A DNA stretch of 64,000 nt from Sphingobacterium pedocola. GTDB taxonomy: Bacteria > Bacteroidota > Bacteroidia > Sphingobacteriales > Sphingobacteriaceae. Shown piece by piece: positions 42,793-54,300 of the stretch. The DNA is taken from positions 682,196 through 746,195 of the forward strand of contig NZ_MU158689.1 of NCBI RefSeq assembly GCF_015209965.1, read 5' to 3'. Position 1 is the stretch's first letter, and every line of letters begins with the position of its first letter. The translations under genes and the position numbers were made by a program. The notes under the pieces were generated by a model, which searched no databases, was not told where the DNA came from, and saw only the letters and a list, made by a program, of their open reading frames with translations.

Positions 42793-43977
42793 ATGGCAAA
42801 AGAGAAATTTGACCGTAGTAAACCACACTTAAACATTGGTACAATCGGTCACGTTGACCACGGTAAAACTACTACAACTGCAGCTATCACTAAAGTATTA
42901 GCTGATAAAGGTTTATCAGAAGCTCGTTCATTTGATTCAATTGACTCTGCTCCTGAAGAAAAAGAACGTGGTATTACAATTAATACAGCACACGTTGAGT
43001 ACTCAACAGCGGCTCGTCACTACGCACACGTTGACTGTCCAGGTCACGCGGATTACGTGAAAAACATGGTTACTGGTGCTGCTCAAATGGATGGTGCGAT
43101 CATCGTAGTAGCTGCTACTGACGGTCCTATGCCTCAAACTCGTGAGCACATCTTATTGGCTCGCCAAGTAGGTGTTCCTGCATTAGTTGTTTTCATGAAC
43201 AAAACTGACTTAGTTGATGACGAAGAGTTGTTAGACTTAGTTGAAATGGAAGTTCGTGAATTATTGTCGTTCTACGAATACCCAGGTGATGATATTCCTG
43301 TAATCAAAGGTTCTGCTCTAGGTGCATTGAATGGTGAGCCGGAGTGGGTTGAAAAAATTATGGAATTAATGGATGCTGTAGATAACTACATTCCGATTCC
43401 TCCACGTTTGACTGAGCTTCCTTTCTTGATGCCGGTAGAAGATGTATTCTCGATCACAGGTCGTGGTACAGTTGCTACAGGTCGTATCGAAAGAGGTGTA
43501 ATCAACTCTGGTGATCCAGTTGAGATCTTAGGTATGGGTGCTGAGAACTTGAAATCTACAGTAACGGGTGTGGAAATGTTCCGTAAAATCTTAGACTACG
43601 GTGAAGCTGGTGATAACGTAGGTTTATTGTTACGTGGTATTGAGAAAACTGATATCCGTCGCGGTATGGTTATCTGTAAACCAGGTTCTGTAACTCCTCA
43701 CGATTACTTCAAAGCTGAGGTTTATGTATTATCAAAAGCTGAAGGTGGACGTCACACTCCATTCTTTAACAAATACCGTCCACAATTCTATTTCCGTACA
43801 ACAGACGTTACTGGTGAGATTTCATTAGCTGAAGGTACTGAGATGGTAATGCCAGGTGATAACGTTACAATCACTGTTAAGTTGATTTCTCCTATCGCTA
43901 TGGAAAAAGGTCTACGTTTCGCTATCCGCGAAGGTGGCCGTACAGTAGGCGCTGGTCAGGTAACTGAAATTTTATAG
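42793..43977 (+). CDS. tuf: Elongation factor Tu
   Basis: Carries aminoacyl-tRNA to the ribosome. 394 residues. GTPase motifs seen are GHVDHGKTT (G1), DCPGHADY (G3) and NKTD (G4), then the beta-barrel domains with [13 protein letters not shown]. Codon use is strongly biased to a few codons, as in a highly expressed gene. A hairpin terminator follows. Confidence 0.99.
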   Translation: MAKEKFDRSKPHLNIGTIGHVDHGKTTTTAAITKVLADKGLSEARSFDSIDSAPEEKERGITINTAHVEYSTAARHYAHVDCPGHADYVKNMVTGAAQMDGAIIVVAATDGPMPQTREHILLARQVGVPALVVFMNKTDLVDDEELLDLVEMEVRELLSFYEYPGDDIPVIKGSALGALNGEPEWVEKIMELMDAVDNYIPIPPRLTELPFLMPVEDVFSITGRGTVATGRIERGVINSGDPVEILGMGAENLKSTVTGVEMFRKILDYGEAGDNVGLLLRGIEKTDIRRGMVICKPGSVTPHDYFKAEVYVLSKAEGGRHTPFFNKYRPQFYFRTTDVTGEISLAEGTEMVMPGDNVTITVKLISPIAMEKGLRFAIREGGRTVGAGQVTEIL

Positions 43978-44006
43978 TCTTAATAGATTATAATACTCAA
44001 TATAAA

Positions 44007-44045
44007 AATAAGCTAATTAGCTGATGCTGATTAGCTTATTTTTTC
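44007..44045 (+). terminator. Intrinsic terminator after tuf
   Basis: AATAAGCTAAT and ATTAGCTTATT form an 11-bp stem with a 12-nt loop, followed at once by a T-run. Confidence 0.88.
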
Positions 44046-44088
44046 TAAGGAAATTGGGTTGCGTAGCGTTGAAAAAAAGTAAATAATA

Positions 44089-44120
44089 TTTGCTGTAATG
44101 TATCGTAAATACTATATTTG
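44089..44120 (+). promoter_or_regulatory. Promoter for tRNA-Trp/secE/nusG
   Basis: TTTG (44089-44092), exactly 20 bp, TATATTTG (44113-44120) is a perfect Bacteroidota promoter. The tRNA begins 22 bp later, leaving a short 5' leader to be trimmed. Confidence 0.85.
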
Positions 44121-44141
44121 CAGCATTAAAATAATAACTAC

Positions 44142-44212
44142 ACGGGCATAGTTCAATGGTAGAATAGAGGTCTCCAAAACCTTCGATCAGGGTTCGAATC
44201 CTTGTGCCCGTG
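44142..44212 (+). tRNA. tRNA-Trp (anticodon CCA)
   Basis: The acceptor is ACGGGCA with TGCCCGT. The anticodon stem is GAGGT/ACCTT with one weak pair and loop CTCCAAA, and the T-loop is GGTTCGAATCC. The 3' CCA is not encoded. secE follows 24 bp later, so the tRNA is cut from a tRNA-mRNA transcript. Confidence 0.96.
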
Positions 44213-44236
44213 CTAACATAACTTAAGTAACTACTA

Positions 44237-44431
44237 ATGGCTAAAGTACTTGATTTTTTTAAAGACTCTTATGTTGAGATTACAGAGAAAGTAACTTGGC
44301 CTACTTGGTCTCAGTTGCAAAATCATGCAGTTGTTGTACTTGTTGCATCTGTTTTAATCGCATTGATTATTTTTGCGATGGATAAAGCTTCAAGCAATGT
44401 GTTAGAGGTGTTGTACGGTACAGCTTCTTAA
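44237..44431 (+). CDS. secE: Preprotein translocase subunit SecE
   Basis: A 64-residue single-span SecE. The amphipathic helix has EITEKVTWPTWSQLQ and is followed by one membrane segment (AVVVLVASVLIALIIFAM). It stabilises SecY. It lies between tRNA-Trp and nusG, the conserved order. Confidence 0.95.
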   Translation: MAKVLDFFKDSYVEITEKVTWPTWSQLQNHAVVVLVASVLIALIIFAMDKASSNVLEVLYGTAS

Positions 44432-44450
44432 TTTTATCAATCAAATATCT

Positions 44451-44996
44451 ATGGCTGATCAAAGTTTGAAATGGTACGTAGTGCGTGCTGTAAGTGGTAA
44501 GGAAAAAAAAGTAAAGCAATATATAGAGGCTGAAGTAAGTCGTCTTGGTATTCAGCATTTGGTTCCTCAGGTTCTAATACCAATGGAAAAATATTATCAG
44601 ATGCGTGATGGTAAAAAAGTTGCTAAGGAACGTAATTACTATCCAGGATATGTGCTTATCGAAGCTTCTTTAGATGGAGAAATCGAACATGTAATTAAGA
44701 ACTTAAACAGTGTAATAGGTTTCTTAGGTGATAAAGCGGGTAACGCTATTCCGCTTCGCCAAGCTGAAATAAATCGTATTTTAGGCAAGGTAGATGAGAT
44801 GGCTGAGCAAGGAGAGACGATCAATGTTACGTATTATGTGGGAGAGGCAGTGAAGGTTGTAGATGGGCCGTTTAACGGTTTTACGGGTGAAATCGAAGAA
44901 GTTCACGAGGATAAAAAGAAATTGACAGTCATGGTTAAAGTTTTTGGTCGTAAAACGCCATTGGAACTGAATTATATGCAAGTTGACAAAGAATAG
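44451..44996 (+). CDS. nusG: Transcription termination/antitermination factor NusG
   Basis: A 181-residue two-domain factor that binds the RNA polymerase clamp. The NGN domain begins KWYVVRAVSGKEKKVKQYIE and includes NYYPGYVLIEA. The C-terminal KOW domain includes GEAVKVVDGPFNGFTGEIEEV. It lies 19 bp after secE and is followed by a very strong inverted repeat. Confidence 0.97.
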   Translation: MADQSLKWYVVRAVSGKEKKVKQYIEAEVSRLGIQHLVPQVLIPMEKYYQMRDGKKVAKERNYYPGYVLIEASLDGEIEHVIKNLNSVIGFLGDKAGNAIPLRQAEINRILGKVDEMAEQGETINVTYYVGEAVKVVDGPFNGFTGEIEEVHEDKKKLTVMVKVFGRKTPLELNYMQVDKE

Positions 44997-45000
44997 TATG

Positions 45001-45057
45001 TCTTTATAAACAGGAAGGCCCTTTTGACAATCAGAAGGGCCTTCCTGTTTATAAAGA
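45001..45057. terminator. 23-bp perfect inverted repeat after nusG
   Basis: Bases 45001-45023 pair without mismatch with 45035-45057 around an 11-nt loop. The GC-rich centre is CAGGAAGGCCCTT. It separates secE-nusG from the rplK promoter. No long T-run follows, so it may be a bidirectional terminator or an RNase III site. Confidence 0.85.
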
Positions 45058-45081
45058 ATAATGAAATATTTTGCATATTAA

Positions 45082-45113
45082 TTTGCTTGCGACTAATATA
45101 TTTTATATCTTTG
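45082..45113 (+). promoter_or_regulatory. Promoter of the rplKAJL-rpoBC operon
   Basis: TTTG (45082-45085), exactly 20 bp, TATCTTTG (45106-45113) is a perfect consensus match. The leader to rplK is about 100 nt, long enough for autogenous control, but no L1-binding mimic was recognised. Confidence 0.85.
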
Positions 45114-45218
45114 CACCTCGTTTGGTTGCAAAGCTATGTTTTCAATCAAATGAATAAATGTTACGTTATCTGCTTCCAACTTACTAACAAACATTTAACA
45201 CATTAAATTTATAACAAA

Positions 45219-45662
45219 ATGGCAAAAGAAGTCAGTGCGTTAGTAAAATTACAAGTTAAGGGCGGCGCAGCCAATCCATCTCCTCCAGTAGGACCTGCTT
45301 TAGGTGCTAAAGGTGTGAATATTATGGATTTCTGTAAGCAGTTCAATGCTCGTACGCAAGACAAACCCGGTCAGGTTTTACCTGTTGTCATTACTGTTTA
45401 TGCAGACAAGTCATTCGATTTTATCATCAAAACTCCACCGGTAGCTATCCAATTGAAAGATGCTGCTAAATTAAAAAGTGGATCGGGTGAGCCCAACCGT
45501 AAAAAAGTTGCTGCGGTAACTTGGGAACAGGTTGAGACAATCGCGAAAGATAAAATGCCCGACTTAAATGCATTTACAGTAGAGTCAGCTATGAAAATGG
45601 TAGCTGGAACGGCGCGTAGTATGGGTATCACTGTTTCAGGTGACGCTCCTTGGAAAAATTAA
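45219..45662 (+). CDS. rplK: Ribosomal protein uL11
   Basis: A 147-residue protein of the GTPase-associated centre. Seen: [22 protein letters not shown] at the N-terminus and [10 protein letters not shown] near the end. First gene of the ribosomal protein/RNA polymerase operon. Confidence 0.99.
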   Translation: MAKEVSALVKLQVKGGAANPSPPVGPALGAKGVNIMDFCKQFNARTQDKPGQVLPVVITVYADKSFDFIIKTPPVAIQLKDAAKLKSGSGEPNRKKVAAVTWEQVETIAKDKMPDLNAFTVESAMKMVAGTARSMGITVSGDAPWKN

Positions 45663-45684
45663 TTAACGAAATCAGTTTAAGAAA

Positions 45685-46383
45685 GTGGCTAGATTAACAA
45701 AAAATCAAAAAGCGGCACTATCCAAAATTGAAGCTGGTAAGGCGTATTCTTTACAAGAAGCTGCGGCTTTAGTGAAAGATATTACGACAACTAAATTTGA
45801 TGCTTCAGTGGATATCGACGTTCGTTTAGGCGTAGATCCACGTAAAGCGAATCAAATGGTTCGTGGTATTGCGACATTACCTCACGGAACTGGTAAAACT
45901 GTGCGTGTTTTAGTATTGTGTACTCCTGATAAGGAGGAAGAGGCTAAAGCCGCTGGTGCCGACTACGTAGGTCTTGACGACTATATCAGCAAAATTGAAG
46001 GTGGTTGGACTGACGTTGACATCATCATTACCATGCCTAGCGTGATGGCAAAAGTAGGTAAATTGGGCCGAATTTTAGGGCCAAGAAACCTAATGCCAAA
46101 TCCTAAAACTGGTACAGTAACTACCGACGTAGGTAAGGCTGTAACAGACGTAAAAGGCGGTAAGATCGATTTCAAAGTTGACAAAACCGGTATCATCCAC
46201 ACTTCAGTTGGAAAAGTGTCTTTCCCTGCGGAGAAGATTTATGATAATGCTTTAGAAGTATTACAAACTATTGCAAAATTGAAACCTTCGGCAGCTAAGG
46301 GAACATACTTCAAGAGTATCCATATCTCATCAACAATGAGTCCCGGTATTCATATCGAAACTAAATCAGTAGCTGGAATTTAA
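45685..46383 (+). CDS. rplA: Ribosomal protein uL1
   Basis: A 232-residue L1-stalk protein and, in other bacteria, the repressor of its own operon. Seen: [25 protein letters not shown] and [19 protein letters not shown]. The start codon is GTG (45685-45687), fixed by the family N-terminus MARLTKNQK. It is 22 bp after rplK. Confidence 0.98.
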   Translation: MARLTKNQKAALSKIEAGKAYSLQEAAALVKDITTTKFDASVDIDVRLGVDPRKANQMVRGIATLPHGTGKTVRVLVLCTPDKEEEAKAAGADYVGLDDYISKIEGGWTDVDIIITMPSVMAKVGKLGRILGPRNLMPNPKTGTVTTDVGKAVTDVKGGKIDFKVDKTGIIHTSVGKVSFPAEKIYDNALEVLQTIAKLKPSAAKGTYFKSIHISSTMSPGIHIETKSVAGI

Positions 46384-46385
46384 TC

Positions 46386-46904
46386 ATGAGAAAAGAAGAA
46401 AAACAAGAAATTGTTCAAGCTTTGGCCGAACAGATTAAATCTTTTGGTAATTTTTATATTACTGACACAGCTGATTTAACTGTTGATAAGATCAATGGAA
46501 TTCGTCGCAAGTGTTACGAACAAGGGATCATCATCCAAGTAGCTAAAAACTCATTAATCGAGAAGGCACTTGTTGAAGCAGGAATCGATTCAGAAGAATT
46601 GCGTAGCGTACTGAAAGGTGCTTCTACGTTGCTGTTCTCTGAATCAGGAAATGCTCCAGCGAAGTTGATCAAGGAATTGCGTAGAGCAGGCGACAAGCCT
46701 GTGTTGAAAGCGGCATACGTTCAGGAGACAGCCTTTGTAGGTGATGATCAACTGAATGCACTAGTTACCCTTAAATCTAAGGATGAACTTGTTGCAGACA
46801 TTATCGCAGCACTTCAATCACCAGCGAAGAATGTTATTTCTGCACTTCAATCGGGCGGAAATACTATCTCAGGTTTAGTAAAAGCTTTAGAACAAAGAGG
46901 ATAA
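46386..46904 (+). CDS. rplJ: Ribosomal protein uL10
   Basis: A 172-residue stalk-base protein that anchors the L7/L12 dimers. Seen: MRKEEKQEIVQALAEQIKSFGNFYITDT and VAKNSLIEKAL. It begins 2 bp after the rplA stop. The last 30 residues form the L12-binding helix. Confidence 0.98.
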   Translation: MRKEEKQEIVQALAEQIKSFGNFYITDTADLTVDKINGIRRKCYEQGIIIQVAKNSLIEKALVEAGIDSEELRSVLKGASTLLFSESGNAPAKLIKELRRAGDKPVLKAAYVQETAFVGDDQLNALVTLKSKDELVADIIAALQSPAKNVISALQSGGNTISGLVKALEQRG

Positions 46905-46979
46905 CGAACGCCTCATTAATTTAAAAGTTCGTAATATTAATTAACAACATTATTAAGTAAATTCAAAAATCAAAATAAA

Positions 46980-47357
46980 ATGGCAGATTTAAAACAACTT
47001 GCTGAACAGTTAGTAAACTTAACAGTAAAAGAAGTTAAGGAATTAGCTGATATCCTAAAAGACGAATATGGTATCGAGCCTGCTGCTGCTGCTGTTGCAG
47101 TTGCTGCTGCTCCTGCTGACGGCGGTGCTGCTGCAGTTGAAGAGAAAACATCTTTCGATGTAATCTTGAAAGAAGCTGGCGGTTCAAAACTAGCGGTAGT
47201 TAAATTGGTTAAAGATTTAGCTGGCTTAGGTTTGAAAGAAGCTAAAGATTTAGTTGACGGCGCTCCTAAAGAATTGAAATCAGGTGTTTCTAAAGACGAA
47301 GCAGAAGCTTTGAAAAAACAATTAGAAGAAGCTGGAGCTGTTGTTGAGATTAAGTAA
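46980..47357 (+). CDS. rplL: Ribosomal protein bL12
   Basis: A 125-residue stalk protein that recruits translation GTPases. It has an N-terminal dimer domain, an Ala-rich hinge (residues about 35-52) and a C-terminal domain beginning [20 protein letters not shown]. It is followed by a hairpin before rpoB, so L12 can be made in excess over polymerase subunits. Confidence 0.99.
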   Translation: MADLKQLAEQLVNLTVKEVKELADILKDEYGIEPAAAAVAVAAAPADGGAAAVEEKTSFDVILKEAGGSKLAVVKLVKDLAGLGLKEAKDLVDGAPKELKSGVSKDEAEALKKQLEEAGAVVEIK

Positions 47358-47380
47358 TCTCAAATAAAGCCCCAAAAGGT

Positions 47381-47411
47381 TAGACTCTGATAGCATTTCT
47401 ATCAGAGTCTA
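47381..47411 (+). terminator. Hairpin between rplL and rpoB, candidate attenuator
   Basis: A 13-bp perfect stem (TAGACTCTGATAG with CTATCAGAGTCTA) and a 5-nt loop. The following sequence is only moderately T-rich (TTCCTGTTTTATAC), which suits partial termination, in the way a weak terminator separates these genes in E. coli. Confidence 0.75.
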
Positions 47412-47518
47412 TTCCTGTTTTATACTATAAGTCTTGTAAGGAGTGGTGCTGGCTTCTTTACATTTACAACAAAACAGCACAGTTAAGTTCAGTTTTTTTA
47501 AACTAAAATCTTATTCCC

Positions 47519-50500
47519 TTGGCAAACAGTAATATTCAAAAAGAAAGAGTAAATTTTGCTACAAGTAAGAAGGTAATTGATTACCCCGATTTCTTGGATG
47601 TGCAATTGCAGTCTTTCAAGGAGTTTTTTCAATTAGAAACTACTTCTGATAATCGCCATCAGGAAGGGTTGTACAAGGTTTTCGCGGAAAACTTCCCTAT
47701 TTCTGATTCAAGAAACATTTTTGTGCTAGAGTTTTTGGATTATTTCATTGATCCTCCTCGCTATGATATCCAAGAGTGTATCGAGCGTGGTCTGACCTAT
47801 AGCGTGCCTTTAAAGGCAAAATTAAGATTATCTTGTAATGATGAAGAACACGAAGATTTCGAAACTATCGTACAAGATGTGTATTTAGGTACAATTCCTT
47901 ACATGACTCCCAAAGGTACGTTTGTTATCAATGGTGCTGAACGTGTTATTGTGTCTCAATTGCACCGCTCTCCTGGTGTTTTCTTTGGTCAGAGTAGACA
48001 CACAAATGGTACTAAACTTTATTCTGCTAGGGTAATTCCTTTTAAAGGTTCTTGGATTGAATTTGCGACAGACGTAAACAACGTGATGTACGCTTATATC
48101 GATCGTAAGAAAAAATTCCCAGTTACTACTTTATTACGTGCAATCGGTTTTGATTCGGATAAAGATATCTTAGAATTGTTTGACCTTGCAGATGAAGTAA
48201 AAGTTAGTAAATCTGGTTTAAAGAAATATATTGGTCGTCGTTTGGCGGCTAGGGTATTGAAGAAATGGATTGAAGATTTCGTGGATGAAGATACAGGTGA
48301 AGTTGTATCTATTGACCGTAATGAAATCATACTTGAACGCGAAACTGTCCTAGAAGAAGATCACATTGATTTGATCATTGATGCCGGTGTAAAATCCATT
48401 ATTCTGGCTAAAGATGATGATTCGAACAATGCGGACTATTCTATTATATATAATACTTTACAGAAAGATACGTCAAATTCTGAAAAGGAAGCGGTAGAAC
48501 ATATCTATCGACAATTGCGTAATGCTGAACCACCTGATGAGGAAACTGCTCGTGGGATCATTGATCGCTTGTTCTTCTCAGACAAACGTTATGACTTAGG
48601 AGATGTGGGGCGTTACCGGATTAACCGGAAGCTTCAATTAGATACGGCTGCTGAAACGAAAGTTTTAACCCGTCAAGATATTATCGCGATCGTGAAGTAC
48701 TTGATCAACTTGATCAATTCAAAAGCTGAGGTAGATGATATTGATCACTTGTCAAATCGTCGTGTACGTACGGTAGGTGAACAGCTGTATGCCCAATTTG
48801 GAGTTGGTCTAGCTCGTATGGCGCGTACAATTCGCGAGCGTATGAATATTCGTGATAACGAGGTGTTTACGCCAACGGATTTGATTAATGCACGTACATT
48901 GTCGTCCGTGATCAATTCATTCTTTGGTACTAACCAGTTATCACAGTTCATGGATCAGACCAACCCTCTTGCAGAGATTACGCACAAGCGTCGTCTTTCA
49001 GCTTTAGGTCCAGGTGGTCTTTCTCGTGAGCGTGCTGGTTTCGAGGTTCGTGACGTTCACTATACGCACTACGGTCGTTTGTGTACGATCGAAACTCCTG
49101 AGGGACCAAATATTGGTTTGATTTCATCATTAGCGGTTCACGCTAAGATTAATAATTTAGGTTTTATCGAAACGCCATACCGTCGTGTTGATGAAGGTCG
49201 TGTTGTGGTGGATGAACCAGTGGTGTATTTATCTGCGGAAGATGAAGATGGGAAAACTATTGCGCAGGCAAATGCACAATATGATGATAATGGTAATTAT
49301 TTAGATCCTAAAGTAAAAGCGAGATACGAGGGTGATTTCCCGATTATCGTGCCTGAAAAATTAGACTACATGGATGTTGCTCCTAATCAGATTACATCTA
49401 TTGCAGCATCTTTGATTCCTTTCTTGGAACATGATGATGCCAACCGTGCTTTAATGGGATCTAACATGCAACGTCAAGCCGTTCCATTGTTACGTCCGCA
49501 AGCTCCTATTGTAGGAACTGGATTAGAAGGTCGTGTGGCTTCAGATTCCCGGACGTTAATCAACGCAGAAGGAAACGGTGTAGTAGAGTACGTCGATGCC
49601 CAAGAAATAAAAATTCGTTATGAACGTAACGAAGATGACCGTTTGGTTTCATTTGACGATGATATTAGGACATATCGATTAATTAAATTTAAGAAAACCA
49701 ACCAGAATACGTGTATCAACTTAAAGCCTATCGTTAGAAAGGGGCAGAAAGTTACTAAAGGTCAAGTGCTTTGTGAGGGGTATGCTACTGAAGACGGTGA
49801 ATTAGCTTTGGGACGTAACTTAAAAGTGGCATTCATGCCTTGGCAAGGATACAACTTTGAGGATGCGATTGTAATTTCTGAACGCGTTGTTTCTCAAGAT
49901 ATTTTTACTTCATTGCACATTGAAGAATTCGAACTAGAGGTTCGTGATACCAAACGTGGTGAAGAAGAATTGACGGCTGATATTCCTAACGTATCGGAAG
50001 AAGCTACTAAAGATCTGGATGAGAATGGTATTATTCGCATTGGAGCAGAAGTAGGTGAAGGAGATATCTTGATCGGTAAAATTACACCTAAAGGTGAATC
50101 AGATCCTTCGCCGGAAGAAAAGTTATTACGTGCTATATTCGGTGACAAAGCGGGAGATGTTAAAGATGCGTCTTTAAAAACTCCTCCTTCCATTAAAGGT
50201 GTTGTAATTGATACTAAATTATTCTCACGTGCTAAGAAGATGTCTAAAGAAGTTGAGAAAAAGGCTTTAGAGAAATTAGAAGTAGCACACGATAAAAACT
50301 TAAGATCATTAAAAGAACGCTTGGTAGACAAATTATTTACGATTGTAAATGGTAAAACGAGTCAAGGTGTTTATAATTCTTATCGCGAATTATTGGTAGC
50401 AAAAGGTGCTAAGTTCACACAGAAAATCTTAACAGATTTAGATTACGCACATATCAATCCAACGGGTTGGACTACTGATGAGGAAAAGAATGAGATGATT

Positions 50501-51328
50501 AAGATGTCTCTTCATAACTACAATATAAAGTATAACGAAGAGTTAGGCGCTTTCAAACGTGATAAATTTGCTATTTCGGTAGGAGATGAGCTGCCGTCGG
50601 GTATTGTTCAAATGGCTAAAGTTTACGTAGCAAAAAAACGTAAATTGAAAGTAGGTGATAAGATGGCGGGTCGTCACGGTAATAAAGGTATTGTTGCACG
50701 TATTGTACGTGATGAAGATATGCCTTTCTTAGAAGATGGCACCCCGGTTGATATTGTATTGAACCCTTTAGGTGTACCTTCTCGTATGAATTTGGGTCAG
50801 ATTTATGAAACCGTATTGGGTTGGGCAGGTCAAAAATTAGGTATGAAATTCGCTACACCGATCTTTGACGGCGCTGAAATGGGCCAAGTGGAAGAGTGGG
50901 TTGCAAAAGCGGAGTTGCCTAAGTCAGGACGTACATACCTTTACAATGGGTTGACGGGAGAGCGTTTTGATCAACCTACTACTGTCGGCGTGATTTATAT
51001 GTTGAAATTAGGTCACATGGTAGATGATAAAATGCACGCACGTTCGATCGGACCATACTCATTGATTACACAGCAACCATTGGGTGGTAAAGCACAATTT
51101 GGAGGTCAGCGTTTCGGTGAGATGGAGGTTTGGGCATTGGAGGCATTCGGTGCATCTAATATCCTTCAGGAGATCTTGACCGTGAAATCCGATGATGTTG
51201 TAGGTCGTGCTAAAACTTACGAAGCAATCGTGAAAGGTAATAACTTACCAACTCCATCGGTACCAGAATCGTTCAACGTATTGGTACATGAGTTGCGTGG
51301 TTTAGGTTTAGATATCACATTAGATTAA
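47519..51328 (+). CDS. rpoB: RNA polymerase subunit beta
   Basis: The 1269-residue beta subunit. Seen: [40 protein letters not shown], the rifampicin-pocket region (no obvious resistance change noticed), then [10 protein letters not shown] and [16 protein letters not shown]. The C-terminus fits the family ([15 protein letters not shown]). The start codon is TTG (47519-47521), giving [14 protein letters not shown], which matches the family; no ATG lies nearby. The leader from rplL is 161 bp. Confidence 0.98.
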   Translation: MANSNIQKERVNFATSKKVIDYPDFLDVQLQSFKEFFQLETTSDNRHQEGLYKVFAENFPISDSRNIFVLEFLDYFIDPPRYDIQECIERGLTYSVPLKAKLRLSCNDEEHEDFETIVQDVYLGTIPYMTPKGTFVINGAERVIVSQLHRSPGVFFGQSRHTNGTKLYSARVIPFKGSWIEFATDVNNVMYAYIDRKKKFPVTTLLRAIGFDSDKDILELFDLADEVKVSKSGLKKYIGRRLAARVLKKWIEDFVDEDTGEVVSIDRNEIILERETVLEEDHIDLIIDAGVKSIILAKDDDSNNADYSIIYNTLQKDTSNSEKEAVEHIYRQLRNAEPPDEETARGIIDRLFFSDKRYDLGDVGRYRINRKLQLDTAAETKVLTRQDIIAIVKYLINLINSKAEVDDIDHLSNRRVRTVGEQLYAQFGVGLARMARTIRERMNIRDNEVFTPTDLINARTLSSVINSFFGTNQLSQFMDQTNPLAEITHKRRLSALGPGGLSRERAGFEVRDVHYTHYGRLCTIETPEGPNIGLISSLAVHAKINNLGFIETPYRRVDEGRVVVDEPVVYLSAEDEDGKTIAQANAQYDDNGNYLDPKVKARYEGDFPIIVPEKLDYMDVAPNQITSIAASLIPFLEHDDANRALMGSNMQRQAVPLLRPQAPIVGTGLEGRVASDSRTLINAEGNGVVEYVDAQEIKIRYERNEDDRLVSFDDDIRTYRLIKFKKTNQNTCINLKPIVRKGQKVTKGQVLCEGYATEDGELALGRNLKVAFMPWQGYNFEDAIVISERVVSQDIFTSLHIEEFELEVRDTKRGEEELTADIPNVSEEATKDLDENGIIRIGAEVGEGDILIGKITPKGESDPSPEEKLLRAIFGDKAGDVKDASLKTPPSIKGVVIDTKLFSRAKKMSKEVEKKALEKLEVAHDKNLRSLKERLVDKLFTIVNGKTSQGVYNSYRELLVAKGAKFTQKILTDLDYAHINPTGWTTDEEKNEMIKMSLHNYNIKYNEELGAFKRDKFAISVGDELPSGIVQMAKVYVAKKRKLKVGDKMAGRHGNKGIVARIVRDEDMPFLEDGTPVDIVLNPLGVPSRMNLGQIYETVLGWAGQKLGMKFATPIFDGAEMGQVEEWVAKAELPKSGRTYLYNGLTGERFDQPTTVGVIYMLKLGHMVDDKMHARSIGPYSLITQQPLGGKAQFGGQRFGEMEVWALEAFGASNILQEILTVKSDDVVGRAKTYEAIVKGNNLPTPSVPESFNVLVHELRGLGLDITLD

Positions 51329-51398
51329 TCAAGCAAATAGGACTTAACGGATGGAAACATGCGTTAAGTTTCTTTAAAGCTTTAACTTTTGAATAAGT

Positions 51399-54300
51399 AT
51401 GTCTTACAAAAAAGATAATAAAATTAAAAGCAACTTTACATCGATCACGATCAGCTTAGCGTCTCCGGAAACAATTTTGGAACGCTCAAGTGGTGAAGTT
51501 GTAAAACCAGAAACGATCAACTATCGTACGTACAAACCGGAACGTGATGGTCTATTTTGCGAGCGTATCTTCGGTCCGGTAAAGGATTACGAATGTCACT
51601 GTGGTAAATACAAACGTATCCGTTACAAGGGTATCGTATGTGACCGTTGTGGTGTCGAAGTTACAGAGAAAAAAGTACGTCGTGAGCGCATGGGCCATAT
51701 CTCTTTGGTAGTTCCTGTTGCGCATATTTGGTACTTCCGTTCTTTACCCAATAAAATTGGTTACTTATTAGGTCTTCCTACTAAGAAACTAGATATGATC
51801 ATCTATTACGAGAGATACGCTGTAATCCAAGCGGGTATTAAAGAAGATGATGGTATTTCGTATATGGATTTCTTAACAGAAGAAGAGTATCTAGATATTT
51901 TAGATACTTTGCCAAAAGAGAACCAATATTTGGATGACAATGATCCTCAAAAGTTCATTGCAAAAATGGGTGCGGAAGCATTGGAAGAATTATTGAAACG
52001 TATTGATCTTGATCAATTGTCATACGATTTACGTCATCAAGCCGCCAATGAAACTTCTCAACAACGTAAAAATGAGGCATTAAAACGTCTTCATGTGGTA
52101 GAGGCATTCCGCGGTTCAAGAGATCGTATTGAAAATCGTCCGGAATGGATGATCGTGAAAATCGTTCCTATTATTCCACCGGAATTGCGTCCGTTGGTAC
52201 CTTTGGATGGTGGTCGTTTTGCGACATCAGATTTGAACGACTTATACCGTCGTGTTATTATCCGTAATAACCGTTTGAAACGTTTGATTGAAATCAAAGC
52301 CCCTGAAGTAATATTACGTAACGAAAAACGTATGTTACAAGAGGCTGTAGATTCATTATTTGACAACTCACGTAAGGTTAACGCAGTGAAAACTGAAGGT
52401 AACCGTGCGTTGAAATCATTATCTGACATCTTAAAAGGTAAACAAGGTCGTTTCCGTCAAAACTTATTAGGTAAGCGCGTGGATTATTCCGCTCGTTCAG
52501 TAATTGTCGTGGGACCTAACCTGAAATTACACGAGTGCGGTATTCCTAAAGATATGGCGGCAGAGCTTTACAAACCGTTTATCATCCGTAAGATGATCGA
52601 AAGGGGTATCGTTAAAACAGTAAAATCGGCTAAAAAAATTGTAGATCGTAAAGATCCAGTTGTTTGGGATATCCTTGAAAACGTGTTGAAAGGTCACCCG
52701 GTGTTATTAAACCGTGCACCTACGCTTCACCGTTTGGGTATTCAAGCTTTCCAACCTACTTTAGTAGAGGGTAAAGCAATTCAATTACACCCATTAGTGT
52801 GTACAGCGTTTAACGCCGATTTTGATGGTGACCAGATGGCAGTCCACTTACCGCTAGGTAATGCTGCAATTTTGGAAGCCCAGATCTTAATGTTGGCTGC
52901 ACATAATATTTTGAATCCTGCTAACGGCTCTCCAGTTACAGTACCATCTCAAGATATGGTATTGGGTCTTTACTATATTACCAAAGGCCGTAAATCGGAA
53001 GAAAATCGTAAGATGAGAGGTGAAGGAAGTACATTCTATTCTCCCGAAGAAGTTATCATTGCTTTAAATGAGCAACAGGTAGATCTTCACGCTTGGATTA
53101 AAGTTAAGACGCAAGTTAAAATAGGTGAGGAGAAATATGCTCAACAGATTATTGAAACGACTGTAGGACGGGTAATCTTTAACCAGATTGTTCCGCTAGA
53201 GGTGGGTTATATTAATGAAATCTTGACAAAGAAATCACTTCGTAATGTCATTGGAGAGATCGTGAAGAATACGGGTATGGCTCGTGCAGCGAAGTTCTTA
53301 GATGATATGAAGGAATTAGGTTTCCAAACGGCTTTTAAAGGTGGTTTGTCCTTCAACTTGCAAGATTTGAATATTCCTGACGCAAAAGCTGACTTGATCG
53401 CTCAAGCTACTAATGAAGTTGAAGAGGTAATGAACAACTATAATATGGGTTTCATTACGAACAACGAGCGTTATAATCAAATTATTGATATCTGGACACG
53501 TATCAACAATAGGTTGACTGCGCACGTTATGGATATTCTTTCCAACGATAACCAAGGTTTCAACTCAGTTTATATGATGTTGGATTCTGGAGCGCGTGGT
53601 TCGAAAGAGCAGATTCGTCAGTTGTGTGGTATGCGTGGTTTGATGGCTAAACCTCAAAAATCGGGTAATTCAGGAGGAGAAATTATTGAAAATCCGATTT
53701 TATCAAACTTTAAAGAAGGTCTTTCTGTATTAGAGTACTTTATTTCTACACACGGTGCGCGTAAAGGTCTTGCCGATACAGCATTGAAAACAGCCGATGC
53801 GGGTTACTTAACGCGTCGTCTGCATGATGTTGCTCAAGATATGATTGTCGTAGATCACGATTGTGGAGGCCTACGTGGTATCTATACAACCGCATTGAAA
53901 GATAACGACGATATCGTTGAACCATTATATGATCGTATTTTAGGCCGTACACCACTTCATGATGTTTATCATCCGGAAACCAACGAGTTAATCGTGGCAG
54001 CGAATGATGACATTAACGAGGAAGTTGGGTATGCGATCGAAGAAGCAGGTATTGAGGGAATTGAGATTCGTTCGGTATTGACCTGTGAATCAAAACGTGG
54101 AGTATGTGCTTGTTGTTATGGACGTAACTTGGCTTCTGGTAAACGTGTACAAATGGGAGAAGCTGTCGGTGTAATTGCCGCACAATCCATTGGTGAGCCA
54201 GGTACACAGTTGACACTTCGTACATTCCACGTGGGTGGTACTGCATCAAATATTGCCAACGAGTCAACGATCATTGCCAAATACGAGGGTATTGTCGAAT

